In this document: piece by piece, positions 53,738 to 64,000 of the stretch
How positions within the stretch are numbered: position 1 is the stretch's first letter
Layout: each line of letters opens with the position of its first letter
Assembly: GCA_963781675.1 (NCBI GenBank)
Contig: CAWAGF010000001.1
Coordinates: 930,001 to 994,000 of the forward strand
Source of the DNA: SCTD01 sp963781675
GTDB taxonomy: Bacteria > Actinomycetota > Actinomycetes > Mycobacteriales > SCTD01
Reading direction: 5' to 3'
Length of the DNA stretch: 64,000 bases
Notes under the pieces: model-generated
The model's input: only the letters and a program-made list of their open reading frames with translations
Database searches by the model: none
What the model was told of the DNA's origin: nothing
Program-made: the position numbers and the translations under genes

Positions 53738-55993
53738 GTGACCGAGAACGACCCCACCCGCCCCGGCGGGCCGATGTCGGAGCGCATGCAGGCGCTCCTG
53801 TCGCGCGCCGCCGAGGAGCAGCTCACCGAGCAGCGGCAGGTCTCCGCCGTGCTCGCCGATCTGCGCTCCCTCGTGGCCGGTCTCGGCGAGCAGCTGCGCG
53901 GCACCGCGTCCTCCGCCCGGCTGGAGAGCCTCGGCGGCGACGTCGCCTCGCTGTTCACCGAGCTGCGCATGTCGACGGCCGGGCTGGGCGAGCGGTTCGA
54001 CGCGCTGTCCCGGCGGGTCGACGAGCAGGCCGCCGCCACCAACGAGATCGCCGGCACCGCGGGCTCCGGCAACGAGGCGCTGGCCGTACGCGTGAGCGCC
54101 CTCGGCGAGGACCTGGCCCAGCAGTCCAGCTCGCTCGACCGGCTCACCGACCAGGTCAAGGCGCTGGCGGCCTTCCCGGACGCGCTGGCCTCCATCCAGC
54201 GCGAGGTGTCGGGCCTGCACGACCGGCTCGCCCCGCTCGCCGAGGTGCGCACCGGGCTCGCCGACCTCACGGCCCGCACCGGCGCCGTCGAGGCGCTGCG
54301 GCCCGAGGTCGGCGCCATCGCCTCGCGCCTCGAGGGCCTGGCCACCAGCGCCGAGATGACCCGCACCCGCGACTCGCTGGTCGCCGCCGTCACCGAGCGG
54401 ATGGACCGCCTCGACGGGCTCGCTGCGCGCCCGGCCGTCGGCCCGGACGAGCTCAGCACGGCGCTCGCCCCGCTGCTGGAGCGGCTCGAGGCCCTCACCA
54501 CCTCCGGCCCGGCCCCCGTCGTGCAGCGCCTCGGCGGGCTCGACACCCGCCTGGTCGCGCTCGAGGAGCGGCTCGGCAGCATCGCGTCCCGCCTCGACGA
54601 GGTCGGCAGCGCCGCCGGCGGCGTGCCCGCCGTCGCCGGCGACCTGGCCCGCGTCGCCGCTCGGGTGGACGAGCTGGCCGCCGTGCGCGAGGACGTCACC
54701 GCGCTGCGCGCCGGCGTCGCCGCCCTGCAGGACGACTCGCCGCTGCCGTCGCTGGTGCTGGGCGTCGCCGCCCTTCGCGAGGACGTCGAGGAGCTCGGCG
54801 GCCGGGTGTCCGCCGTGGACGTCCCCAGCGCGGAGAGCGTCGCCACCGCCGTGAGCCAGCAGGTGACCGACCGCCTGGTCGACGAGCTCGCTCCGCGCGT
54901 CGCCGACGTCGTGCTGACCCGCGTCGCGGCCACGCTCGTCGAGCAGGTGTCCGGCAGCGTCACGACCAGCGTCCAGAACGGCCTCACCGAGAAGGTGCGC
55001 GCCGCGAACGCCGACACCGAGCGCCGCATCAGCGCCCACGTCGACGAGGCCGTGCTGGCCCTCGCCGAGGCGCTGCTCCGCCGCCGCCGCAGCAACCGCT
55101 CGGGTGCCGGCGCGATGGCCGGACTGGCCGACCTCGAGCCGGCAGCGGTGCCGGTGCCCGCCGCCCCGGTCGCCGAGCCCCAGCCGGACGCCCCGTCGCC
55201 CGCCGCCGAGGACGTCGCCGACACGGCTGCCGACACGGCTGCCGACACGGCTGCCGACACGGCTGCCGACACGGCTGCCGACACGACTGCCGCCCCCGAG
55301 GCCGGTGCCCAGGTCGACGCCGAGGCCGACGCCGGTCCGGTGGACGGACAGGCGATGGCCGCCCTCGACGAGGACGCCCGGCAGGCCGACGAGCCCGGCC
55401 CCGCGGCCGAGGCCGGCCCGGACCCGGAGGGCCCGGCCGAGGCCGACGCCGGCCTCGCCTCCGCGGTCGCCGACGACGCCGACACCGACGTCCACGTCGA
55501 GCCCGCCCCCGACGAGCCCGACGAGGACGCGGACCTGACGGCCCAGGCCGAGGCCGCCGTTCCCGCCGAGTCCAGCGCCGACGACGTCTCCCCCGAGCAG
55601 GCCCGCGCCGACGCGGACGAGGCCGCTGCCGACGACGACGACGGCGACGAGGACGCCGAGCCCTCCGCGCCGGTCAGCGACGAGGAGGAGGAGGACGACG
55701 AGCCGGCGCCGCCGGTGCGCGCCGGCCACCCCGGCATCGACAGCTCCAGCGCTCCGGCCGCCCCGCGCGGCTTCCAGACCTTCACCATGCCGCGCGCGCC
55801 GATCGTGGAGCCGACGCCCGACCTCGACGACGACGTCGAGGAGCCGGTCCCGGCCGGCCGGCCGGAGGCCTCCCGCACCACCCCGGCGCCGGTGGCCGCG
55901 CCCGCCCCGGCGCAGCACGACGACGACGAGGACGACGAGGACGACGACGTCGACGGCCCGCCGCGCCGGCCGTGGTGGCGTCCGGGCGGCTGA
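53738..55993 (+). CDS. Large coiled-coil protein with an acidic low-complexity C-terminus
   Basis: 751 residues starting at GTG 53738, with an AGGAGG 11 bp upstream. The first ~470 residues are helical with heptad-like periodicity (RLESLGGDVASLFTELRMS, LDRLTDQVKALAAF, VTDRLVDELAPRVADVV), suggesting a long coiled coil. The rest is disordered: Ala/Asp/Glu/Pro-rich, with ADTA repeats and runs of Asp (DDDDG, EEEEDD), ending in a basic PRRPWWRPGG. No membrane segment or signal peptide is visible. It resembles scaffold or polar-growth coiled-coil proteins, but no family can be named. Confidence 0.72.
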   Translation: MTENDPTRPGGPMSERMQALLSRAAEEQLTEQRQVSAVLADLRSLVAGLGEQLRGTASSARLESLGGDVASLFTELRMSTAGLGERFDALSRRVDEQAAATNEIAGTAGSGNEALAVRVSALGEDLAQQSSSLDRLTDQVKALAAFPDALASIQREVSGLHDRLAPLAEVRTGLADLTARTGAVEALRPEVGAIASRLEGLATSAEMTRTRDSLVAAVTERMDRLDGLAARPAVGPDELSTALAPLLERLEALTTSGPAPVVQRLGGLDTRLVALEERLGSIASRLDEVGSAAGGVPAVAGDLARVAARVDELAAVREDVTALRAGVAALQDDSPLPSLVLGVAALREDVEELGGRVSAVDVPSAESVATAVSQQVTDRLVDELAPRVADVVLTRVAATLVEQVSGSVTTSVQNGLTEKVRAANADTERRISAHVDEAVLALAEALLRRRRSNRSGAGAMAGLADLEPAAVPVPAAPVAEPQPDAPSPAAEDVADTAADTAADTAADTAADTAADTTAAPEAGAQVDAEADAGPVDGQAMAALDEDARQADEPGPAAEAGPDPEGPAEADAGLASAVADDADTDVHVEPAPDEPDEDADLTAQAEAAVPAESSADDVSPEQARADADEAAADDDDGDEDAEPSAPVSDEEEEDDEPAPPVRAGHPGIDSSSAPAAPRGFQTFTMPRAPIVEPTPDLDDDVEEPVPAGRPEASRTTPAPVAAPAPAQHDDDEDDEDDDVDGPPRRPWWRPGG
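55217..55288 (+). repeat. 12-bp in-frame tandem repeat, six copies
   Basis: GCCGACACGGCT repeats five times exactly and a sixth time with one change (GCCGACACGACT), encoding Ala-Asp-Thr-Ala units in the acidic tail of the coiled-coil gene. Copy number could vary between strains by slippage. Confidence 0.95.
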
Positions 55994-55998
55994 GCCGC

Positions 55999-56406
55999 AT
56001 GACCCCGGAGCGGCTCGCGACGCTGGTGCACCTGCGCCGGGCGCGCGACCTGATGGACCGCGACTACGCGCAGCCGCTGTCCGTGGCGGCGATGGCCGGC
56101 ACCGCCCTGATGTCCCCGGCGCACTTCGCCCGCAGCTTCCGCGCGGCGTACGGCGAGACGCCCTGGACGTACCTCATGACGCGGCGCATCGAGCGGGCCA
56201 AGGCGCTGCTGCGCGAGGGGGCGACGGTCACGGACGCCTGCTTCGCGGTCGGGTGCACCTCGCTCGGGTCCTTCAGCAGCCGCTTCACCGAGGTCGTGGG
56301 GGAGACGCCGTCCCGGTACCGCGCGCGGGACCACGGCGGTCACGACGCGCTGCCGCCCTGCGTCAGCAAGGCGGGGACCCGGCCGCGCCGCCGCGCCGCC
56401 GGCTGA
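55999..56406 (+). CDS. AraC-type DNA-binding protein, HTH only
   Basis: 135 residues from ATG 55999, about the length of an isolated AraC DNA-binding domain. The two HTH motifs read QPLSVAAMAGTALMSPAHFARSF and VTDACFAVGCTSLGSFSSRF. There is no N-terminal sensory domain. A basic tail (PRRRAAG) ends it. Its position before the VOC and UvrA-like genes makes it the likely local regulator. Confidence 0.88.
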   Translation: MTPERLATLVHLRRARDLMDRDYAQPLSVAAMAGTALMSPAHFARSFRAAYGETPWTYLMTRRIERAKALLREGATVTDACFAVGCTSLGSFSSRFTEVVGETPSRYRARDHGGHDALPPCVSKAGTRPRRRAAG

Positions 56407-56459
56407 GGCGAGCAGGAACGGAGAAGCACGGCCGCCGTCGTGCGTCGTACGGTCCGGGC

Positions 56460-56858
56460 ATGGCCGTCACCCTCTCCACCGTGTTCATCCCGTTCGTCGA
56501 CGTCGACGCCGCGCTCGGCTTCTACCGCGACGGCCTCGGCCTCGAGGTGCGCAACGACGTGTCTGCCGGCGAGCACCGCTGGGTCACGCTGGGCGCTCCC
56601 GGGCAGGACGTCGAGGTCGTGCTCTTCCCGCCGCACGGCGGCCGGTCGCCGGCCGAGGGCGACGCGCTGCTCGCGCTCGTGGCGCAGGGCTCGCTGCAGG
56701 CCGCCATCTTCCGGGCGGACGACCTGGACGCGACGTTCGAGCACCTGCGGGCGTCGGGCGCGGAGGTGCTGCAGGAGCCGGAGTCGCGACCGTGGGGCGC
56801 CCGCGACTGCGCGCTGCGCGACCCCTCGGGCAACCTGGTGCGGATCGCACAGGCCTGA
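56460..56858 (+). CDS. VOC-family (glyoxalase/bleomycin-resistance-like) protein
   Basis: 132 residues in the two betaalphabetabetabeta units of the VOC fold: IPFVDVDAALGFYRDGLG, VVLFPPHGGRS, ATFEHLRASGAEVLQEPE and RDCALRDPSGNLVRIAQ, with a terminal metal or ligand residue in the DPSGN loop. VOC proteins either isomerise glutathione/mycothiol adducts or bind antibiotics. The VOC gene sits 10 bp before the UvrA-like gene. Confidence 0.92.
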   Translation: MAVTLSTVFIPFVDVDAALGFYRDGLGLEVRNDVSAGEHRWVTLGAPGQDVEVVLFPPHGGRSPAEGDALLALVAQGSLQAAIFRADDLDATFEHLRASGAEVLQEPESRPWGARDCALRDPSGNLVRIAQA

Positions 56859-56868
56859 GGGGGAGCAC

Positions 56869-59232
<2,364 letters not shown>

Positions 59233-59236
59233 CGCG

Positions 59237-59273
59237 CCGGAGGCCGGACCCGCGAACGGGGTCCGGCCTCCGG
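59237..59273. terminator. Bidirectional hairpin terminator
   Basis: CCGGAGGCCGGACCC and GGGTCCGGCCTCCGG form a perfect 15-bp stem with a 7-nt loop between the convergent UvrA-like and CsbD genes. It shares the GGAGGCCGG core with other hairpins in the window. Confidence 0.9.
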
Positions 59274-59287
59274 AGGACGTACGAGGA

Positions 59288-59458
59288 CTACTTGAAGACG
59301 TCCTTGACCTTCTCGCCGGCCTGCTTCAGGTTGCCGGCGGCCTGGTCCTTGTGGCCCTCGGCCTCGAGGCTCTCGTCGCCGGTCGCCTTGCCGAGGTGCT
59401 CCTTGCCCTCGCCGCCCAGCTCCTGCGCCTTGTTCTTCAGCTTGTCCAGTCCGCTCAT
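59288..59458 (-). CDS. CsbD-family stress protein
   Basis: 56 residues starting at ATG 59458, with GAGGAGG upstream; an earlier ATG at 59512 has none. The sequence SGLDKLKNKAQELGGEGKEHLG and GHKDQAAGNLKQAGEKVKD is the CsbD repeat of short amphipathic helices. CsbD family proteins are induced by general stress. Followed by a strong terminator. Confidence 0.92.
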   Translation of the reverse strand: MSGLDKLKNKAQELGGEGKEHLGKATGDESLEAEGHKDQAAGNLKQAGEKVKDVFK

Positions 59459-59538
59459 GGTGAGCCTCCTCTTCCTCGATGCGATCCTTCCCCGCGAGCC
59501 GCCCCGGGACACCTGCCCGGCCGTGCCAAGGTGGCCGG

Positions 59539-60201
59539 GTGCCCCGGACCCTGCCGGCCCTCGTGCTGGCCGCCGCGGCCGCGCTGACCGGCTGCGGGCA
59601 CGCGACCTCCCCTGCTCCCCGGCAGGCGGCGCTGGTCGCCCCGGCCGTGCCGACCCCTACGACCGAGCCCGAGCCGGTCGTGGTGCAGCGCGGCGACGGG
59701 CGGCTCGCGGTGGTGCCCGGCACGAGCGCACCGGCCGGCGACGGGGAGCTCACCACGTACGTCGTCGAGGTCGAGGGCGGCCTCGGGATCGAGCGCGGCG
59801 CCTTCGCCGCGCAGGTCGAGGAGACGCTGGCCGACCCGCGCTCGTGGGCGGCGCGGCGGGCGGTCCAGCGCGTCGACGACGAGGACGAGGCGGACCTGCG
59901 GGTGGTGCTGGCCAGCCCGGCGACGACGGACCGGCTGTGCGCGCCGCTCGAGACCAGCGGCTACTTCTCCTGCGCCAACGGCGCGATGGCGGTGCTCAAC
60001 GTCGCGCGCTGGCTGCGCGGCGCGCCCAGCTACGCCGGGCACCTCGAGGACTACCGGGCGTACGTCGTGAACCACGAGGTCGGCCACACCCTCGGGCTCG
60101 GTCACGCCGACTGCCCCGGCAGGGGCGAGGTCGCCCCGGTGATGCTCCAGCAGACGAAGGGGCTGGAGGGGTGCGCGCCCGGCCCCTGGCCCTACCCCTG
60201 A
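59539..60201 (+). CDS. DUF3152 lipoprotein, putative zinc peptidase fold
   Basis: 220 residues from GTG 59539, with a lipobox LTGC near residue 16. The domain (TTYVVEVEGGLGIERGAF, FSCANGAMAVLNVARWL) ends with an HExxH-type zinc motif NHEVGHTLGLGHADCPG and the VMLQQTKGLEGC segment. It is the DUF3152 family, probably an extracellular metallopeptidase or peptidase-like protein. In M. tuberculosis the homologous gene (Rv3207c) is next to moeZ, as here. Confidence 0.88.
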   Translation: MPRTLPALVLAAAAALTGCGHATSPAPRQAALVAPAVPTPTTEPEPVVVQRGDGRLAVVPGTSAPAGDGELTTYVVEVEGGLGIERGAFAAQVEETLADPRSWAARRAVQRVDDEDEADLRVVLASPATTDRLCAPLETSGYFSCANGAMAVLNVARWLRGAPSYAGHLEDYRAYVVNHEVGHTLGLGHADCPGRGEVAPVMLQQTKGLEGCAPGPWPYP

Positions 60202-60262
60202 GGGAATCGCCGGGGGACTGGCAGGCTTGTCGAGAGCAAGCCCGCAGAACGAAGGAGCACCC

Positions 60263-61453
60263 GTGTCCCTGCCGCCCCTGGTGGAGCCGGCGAGCGAGCT
60301 GACCCGCCAAGAGGTCATGCGCTACAGCCGCCACCTGATCATCCCCGACGTCGCGATGGACGGGCAGAAGCGCCTGAAGAACGCGCGCGTGCTCGCGGTC
60401 GGCGCCGGCGGCCTCGGCAGCCCGACGCTGATGTACCTCGCCGCGGCCGGCGTCGGCACGCTCGGCATCGTCGACTTCGACGTCGTCGACGAGAGCAACC
60501 TGCAGCGCCAGGTCATCCACGGCCAGAGCGACATCGGCCGCAGCAAGGCCGAGAGCGCCAAGGCGTCCGTGCAGGAGATCAACCCGCTCATCGACGTGGT
60601 GCTGCACCAGGAGCGGCTCGACTCCACGAACGTGATGGAGATCTTCGCGCAGTACGACCTGATCGTCGACGGCACGGACAACTTCGCGACGCGCTACATG
60701 GTCAACGACGCGGCGTTCTTCCTCGGCAAGCCGTACGTCTGGGGCTCGATCTACCGCTTCGACGGCCAGGCGTCGGTCTTCTGGCCCACCGCCCCCGACG
60801 GCAACGCCCCCTGCTACCGCTGCCTCTACCCGGAGCCGCCGCCCCCCGGCATGGTCCCGAGCTGCGCCGAGGGCGGCGTGCTCGGCGTGCTCTGCGCGTC
60901 GATCGGCGCGATCCAGACCACCGAGGCGGTCAAGCTGCTCACCGGCATCGGCGAGCCGCTCGTCGGCGCGCTGATGGTCTACGACGCGCTCGAGATGGAG
61001 TACCGCAAGATCAAGGTCCGCAAGGACCCGGAGTGCCCGCTCTGCGGCAAGAACCCGACCATCCACGGGCTCATCGACTACGAGGCCTTCTGCGGCGTCG
61101 TGTCTGAGGAGGCCCAGGAGGCGGCGGCCGGCAGCACCATCCTGGCCACCGAGCTGAAGGCGAAGATGGACGCGGGCGAGGACTTCCTGCTCGTCGACGT
61201 CCGCGAGCCGGCGGAGTACGAGATCGTGCGGATCCCGGGGTCGGTGCTCATCCCCAAGGGCGACATCCTCAACGGCTCGGCGCTCTCGCAGCTGCCGCAG
61301 GACAAGCAGATCATCCTGCACTGCAAGAGCGGCGTCCGCTCGGCCGAGGCGCTGGCCGCGCTGAAGGCCGCCGGGCTGTCCAACAGCGTGCACGTCCAGG
61401 GCGGCGTGCTCGCCTGGGCCGCGCAGGTCGACCCGAGCCTGCCGACGTACTAG
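60263..61453 (+). CDS. moeZ: Adenylyltransferase/sulfurtransferase MoeZ
   Basis: 396 residues from GTG 60263, with AAGGAG 6 bp upstream. The E1-like domain (VGAGGLGSPTLMYL, VDGTDNFATRYMVND, with CYRC and CPLCG zinc pairs) is fused to a C-terminal rhodanese domain with active-site Cys in LHCKSGVRSAEA. MoeZ activates sulfur-carrier proteins (CysO, MoaD-type) for cysteine and molybdopterin synthesis. It matches the mycobacterial Rv3206c. A hairpin follows. Confidence 0.95.
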   Translation: MSLPPLVEPASELTRQEVMRYSRHLIIPDVAMDGQKRLKNARVLAVGAGGLGSPTLMYLAAAGVGTLGIVDFDVVDESNLQRQVIHGQSDIGRSKAESAKASVQEINPLIDVVLHQERLDSTNVMEIFAQYDLIVDGTDNFATRYMVNDAAFFLGKPYVWGSIYRFDGQASVFWPTAPDGNAPCYRCLYPEPPPPGMVPSCAEGGVLGVLCASIGAIQTTEAVKLLTGIGEPLVGALMVYDALEMEYRKIKVRKDPECPLCGKNPTIHGLIDYEAFCGVVSEEAQEAAAGSTILATELKAKMDAGEDFLLVDVREPAEYEIVRIPGSVLIPKGDILNGSALSQLPQDKQIILHCKSGVRSAEALAALKAAGLSNSVHVQGGVLAWAAQVDPSLPTY

Positions 61454-61465
61454 GCCAACCCGCCC

Positions 61466-61494
61466 CGGCCGGCGTTCCTCACGGGCGCCGGCCG
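61466..61494. terminator. Hairpin between convergent moeZ and methyltransferase genes
   Basis: CGGCCGGCG / CGCCGGCCG, a 9-bp stem with an 11-nt loop, overlaps the stop codon of the minus-strand methyltransferase gene. Moderate strength. Confidence 0.55.
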
Positions 61495-62282
61495 AGCGTG
61501 TGCCGGACCTGCTGTGTGAAGCCGAGCGGCGCGAACCCCTCCAGGAGCTCCACGACCTGCCGGCGCACCTCGGGGTGCTCCGGCTCCGGGACGGCCTCCC
61601 ACATGGCTCGTTGGCCGTGCGACCACGAGAAGTCCAGCCACTGCTGGGGATCCGCGAACGTGGCGGTCACCTCGCGGTGGGCGGTCCGGACGTCCACGAG
61701 TCCGGCGGAGCTCAGCAGCTGCGCCATCGCCCCGTCGGTCGCGAACGGGCCGCGGGCGCCCGTGGTTCGCGCGTCCCGCATCTGCTGCGGCAGGTACGGG
61801 GCGAAGACCGCGTCGACCGCCTTCCAGCGCTCGTCCTGCTGGCCGAAGGTCGTCGCGCCGTAGCGCCCGCCGGGCGCCAGCAGCGCCGCCTGCGCACGAA
61901 CCGCCGCGGCAGGGTCGGGCAGGAAGAACAGCACCAGGCAGCAGGACACGACGTCGTACGACCCGGCCGGCACGTCGGGCGCGGAGGCCTCGCCGACGCG
62001 GACCTCCACCCACGGCAGGTCCGCGACGTCGGCAGCCGTGCGCTCGACCATCCGGGGCGCCAGGTCCAGCCCGAGGGCGTGCCCGCCGGGGCCGGTCGCC
62101 CGCGCCAGCGGCACCAGCGCCGCGCCACGCCCGCAGCCCAGGTCGAGCACCCGGTCGCCGGGCTGCACGTCGAGCTCCTCCACCAGGCCCTGCGCGATCG
62201 GACCGAACCACGGCACGTCGACCGCGTCGTAGGTGTCGGCCGCGCGGTCGAAGACGCCGGCGATGCCGGGCGGGGTGATCAT
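61479..62282 (-). CDS. SAM-dependent methyltransferase
   Basis: 267 residues from ATG 62282. The SAM-binding motif I is VLDLGCGRGAALVPLARA, with ALGLDLAPRMVERT and a SYDVVSCCLVLFFLPDP acid loop. It is a class I Rossmann methyltransferase; the first 35 residues (GIAGVFDRAADTYDAVDVPWF) resemble the UbiE/small-molecule group. Substrate unknown. Confidence 0.9.
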   Translation of the reverse strand: MITPPGIAGVFDRAADTYDAVDVPWFGPIAQGLVEELDVQPGDRVLDLGCGRGAALVPLARATGPGGHALGLDLAPRMVERTAADVADLPWVEVRVGEASAPDVPAGSYDVVSCCLVLFFLPDPAAAVRAQAALLAPGGRYGATTFGQQDERWKAVDAVFAPYLPQQMRDARTTGARGPFATDGAMAQLLSSAGLVDVRTAHREVTATFADPQQWLDFSWSHGQRAMWEAVPEPEHPEVRRQVVELLEGFAPLGFTQQVRHTLGRRP

Positions 62283-62309
62283 GCCGGCACCGTAGACCCG
62301 GCCGGCGGG

Positions 62310-63839
62310 TCAGCCTGTCGGCACCCGGCCGAGGATCCCCGCAGCGCCGCTGAAGGGCCCGCCCATCGTCAGCCCGTCGCTGCTGATCGTGAACTCCCGG
62401 ATCACCGGGTCGTGGGCGCTGCCGCGCATCTTCAGCACGGCGACGGCGCGCCGCACGGTGCTGTCCACCTCGACGTAGCGCAGCAGCACGATCACGTCGA
62501 TGAGCCCGCTGATGTGGCTCTCGGTGACGGACGCGCCGCCGAGCAGGTCGGGCGCGGAGGCGGTCACGATCGAGGCGACGCCGCTCTCCTTGACGAACGA
62601 CGTGAGCCCGATGACGAACTCGCGGTACGACTGCGGCGAGCCCAGGCGCTCCAGCGCGGAGAGGCTGTCCACAGCGATGCGCGCGGGCGCGAAGCGCTCG
62701 ACGACGGCCTTGATCTCGACCAGGTGGTCGTCGAGCGAGGCGACCTCCGGGTAGAAGGACACGATGAGCAGCCGGCCCTCGGCCTCGGGCCCCTCGAGGT
62801 CGTGCCCCCAGCCGCGGGCGTTGCGCAGGACCTGCTCACGCGTCTCCTCGTAGGCGAACAGCACCGCCCGCTCCCCGGCCGCCAGGCCGGCGGCGAGGAA
62901 CTGCGTCGTGAGCAGCGTCTTGCCCGTGCCGGTCGGGCCGGAGGCCAGCGTGCACGAGCCGCGGAACAGCCCGCCGTTGGTCATCCTGTCGAGGTCTGGG
63001 TCGCCGGTCGAGAGCCGCTGGTCGTCGACCGCCGCCTGCTGCTGGGGCTCGCGCACGGGCAGCACGACCATGCCCCGGCCGGGCACCACCGTGAACGGCA
63101 CGTCGCCCTTGTGGTGCATCGCGCCGCGCATCTTGAGCACCTCGACGGTCCGCCGCCGGAAGGTGCCCTCGCGCACGTTGCGCAGCAGCACGACGCTGTC
63201 GGCGACGAACTCCTCGATGCCGTAGCGCGAGAGGGTGCCGCCGGGGTCGCCCGGCGTCTCCACCGTCAGCACGACGGTCAGGCCCATCCCGCGCAGCATC
63301 GCGATGAGCGCGCGCAGGAGCTGCCGGGCCACGGCCACGTCCTCGTGCAGGGAGAGCACGGCGTTCAGGCTGTCGAGCACCAGGCGGTCCGCACCGGTCG
63401 CGTCGACGGCGTGACCGACCTGGGCGGCCAGGGTCTCCAGGCTGTACGCGGTGACGCCGCCGGAGCTGCGCACGACCGGGGAGGCGTCCACGAAGCGCCA
63501 GCGGTCGTCGGCCTCCCACGTCGCGACGTCGAAGCCGAGCGTCGCGAGGTTGGCCCGCAGGTCCGCCGCCGGCTCCTCCAGCGTGACGAACACGCCCGCC
63601 TGGCCGGCGCGGACGCCTTCGGCGAGGAACTGCCCGGCGAAGACGGTCTTGGCGCTGCCGGCCTGGCCGGCGACCACGGTGGCCCGTCCGGCAGGCAGGC
63701 CGCCCATCGCGACGTGGTCGAAGCCGACGATCCCGGTGGCCAGCTTGCGGATCGACGCGCCGCTCTCGTGGCCGTCGCCGCCGAGCAGCAGCAGGCCGGC
63801 GGTGCGCGCCGCGCCGGCGGCGTTGTCCGGGCCCGTCAC
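62310..63839 (-). CDS. KaiC-like dual RecA ATPase
   Basis: 509 residues from GTG 63839, overlapping the upstream GHKL gene by 4 bp. Two KaiC domains are present. CI has the atypical P-loop GQAGSAKT (about 58) and VTLEEPAADLR; CII has the canonical GPTGTGKT (about 301) and FAYEETREQV. In KaiC the CII phosphosites are Ser431/Thr432 within HI-ST; here the segment is SHISGLIDVIVL (about 442-445), keeping Ser but with Gly for Thr. No kaiA or kaiB is in the window. Many non-cyanobacterial KaiC proteins act in stress or signalling rather than time keeping. Confidence 0.9.
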   Translation of the reverse strand: MTGPDNAAGAARTAGLLLLGGDGHESGASIRKLATGIVGFDHVAMGGLPAGRATVVAGQAGSAKTVFAGQFLAEGVRAGQAGVFVTLEEPAADLRANLATLGFDVATWEADDRWRFVDASPVVRSSGGVTAYSLETLAAQVGHAVDATGADRLVLDSLNAVLSLHEDVAVARQLLRALIAMLRGMGLTVVLTVETPGDPGGTLSRYGIEEFVADSVVLLRNVREGTFRRRTVEVLKMRGAMHHKGDVPFTVVPGRGMVVLPVREPQQQAAVDDQRLSTGDPDLDRMTNGGLFRGSCTLASGPTGTGKTLLTTQFLAAGLAAGERAVLFAYEETREQVLRNARGWGHDLEGPEAEGRLLIVSFYPEVASLDDHLVEIKAVVERFAPARIAVDSLSALERLGSPQSYREFVIGLTSFVKESGVASIVTASAPDLLGGASVTESHISGLIDVIVLLRYVEVDSTVRRAVAVLKMRGSAHDPVIREFTISSDGLTMGGPFSGAAGILGRVPTG

Positions 63840-64000
63840 CGCCCGGCCGTCCCGAGGTCGTCCTGGCCGGGTCGTACGGCCGCGCCCGTGGCCGCGTCGG
63901 CCTCGTCGTCGCGCGACAGCACGAACCACGCCGTCTTGCCCTCGCCCGGGTGGTGGGTCATCGCGGAGTCCACGGCCAGGGCGCTCACCAGCCCCAGGCC
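63836..64000 (-). CDS. GHKL ATPase (RsbW/anti-sigma-like), partial
   Basis: The window ends inside this gene; 54 C-terminal residues are visible. GLGLVSALAVDSAMTHHPGEGKTAWFVL matches the end of an HATPase_c domain, with the GLGL loop of the G-box. These kinases often act as anti-sigma factors with PP2C phosphatases such as the one at 49465. The stop overlaps the KaiC GTG by 4 bp, so the two are co-translated. Confidence 0.75.
   Translation of the reverse strand, partial: GLGLVSALAVDSAMTHHPGEGKTAWFVLSRDDEADAATGAAVRPGQDDLGTAGR

Noticed and set aside
55217..55288. Possible CRISPR-like array from regular 12-bp repeats
   Set aside because: Repeats are contiguous with no spacers and in frame; it is a protein-coding tandem repeat, and no cas gene is near.
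53101..56343. A 1080-codon minus-strand frame opposite the coiled-coil gene
   Set aside because: Ser/Ala/Arg-rich shadow of a protein with repetitive codons; no domain.

Overview
The window is very GC-rich, starts many genes with GTG, packs genes tightly with frequent 4-bp GTGA/ATGA stop-start overlaps, and encodes F420-type (LLM), MoeZ, DUF3107, DUF3152, DUF6758 and DUF6158 proteins. Together these point to a high-GC Actinomycetota chromosome, most likely a free-living relative of the Frankiales/Geodermatophilales/Kineosporiales group; the genus cannot be fixed from this sequence. I see no rRNA, tRNA, CRISPR array, insertion sequence, prophage or attachment site.

Layout. 0-14 kb: a MarR regulator fragment with azlCD; a large GspE/PilB-type ATPase fused to zinc ribbons and a response-regulator receiver; an MgtE_N/CBS protein with a DUF1003 protein; an SDR and a PhzF protein; a vanadium-haloperoxidase-like protein; an EamA-IMPase-NRAMP operon; an acyl-CoA dehydrogenase. 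14-18 kb: small enzymes and hypotheticals, including an FMN reductase diverging from a SUFU protein across a perfect palindrome. 18-25 kb: a compact plus-strand run of DUF6758, PHP, MarC, three related modular envelope proteins, a RecB-like nuclease and an MFS transporter. 25-34 kb: an ECF42-type sigma factor with its YCII partner, aminotransferase, GNAT, MpaB-like, CBS, hydrolase, TSUP and phosphoesterase genes. 33-42 kb: an rhlE-like helicase, ferritin-like protein, a large LPRTG-anchored M6 metalloprotease, GlsB/YmgE stress proteins, DUF3107 and a TetR regulator. 43-49 kb: a split LigD and Ku (end joining). 49-54 kb: a PAS/GAF/PP2C phosphatase heading an overlapping operon. 54-59 kb: a coiled-coil acidic-tail protein and an AraC-VOC-UvrA-like cassette. 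59-64 kb: CsbD, DUF3152, MoeZ, a methyltransferase and a KaiC-like ATPase beside a GHKL ATPase.

The order rhlE, ferritin-like, DUF3107, TetR, DUF3152, moeZ is that of one compact locus in Mycobacterium tuberculosis (Rv3211 back to Rv3206c, from memory). Here it appears split by two accessory blocks, about 36.3-40.5 kb and 41.5-59.2 kb.

Caution on quality. At least ten otherwise intact genes carry one or more apparent +1 frameshifts, about 16 in all, five of them in the M6 protease. One further gene has an apparent -1. Nearly all are repaired by removing one base, which is typical of insertion-prone, unpolished long-read consensus. I therefore report those genes as single CDSs spanning the break rather than as pseudogenes. 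Strong hairpin terminators recur between genes, and two of them share a palindromic core with a compensatory base-pair change.
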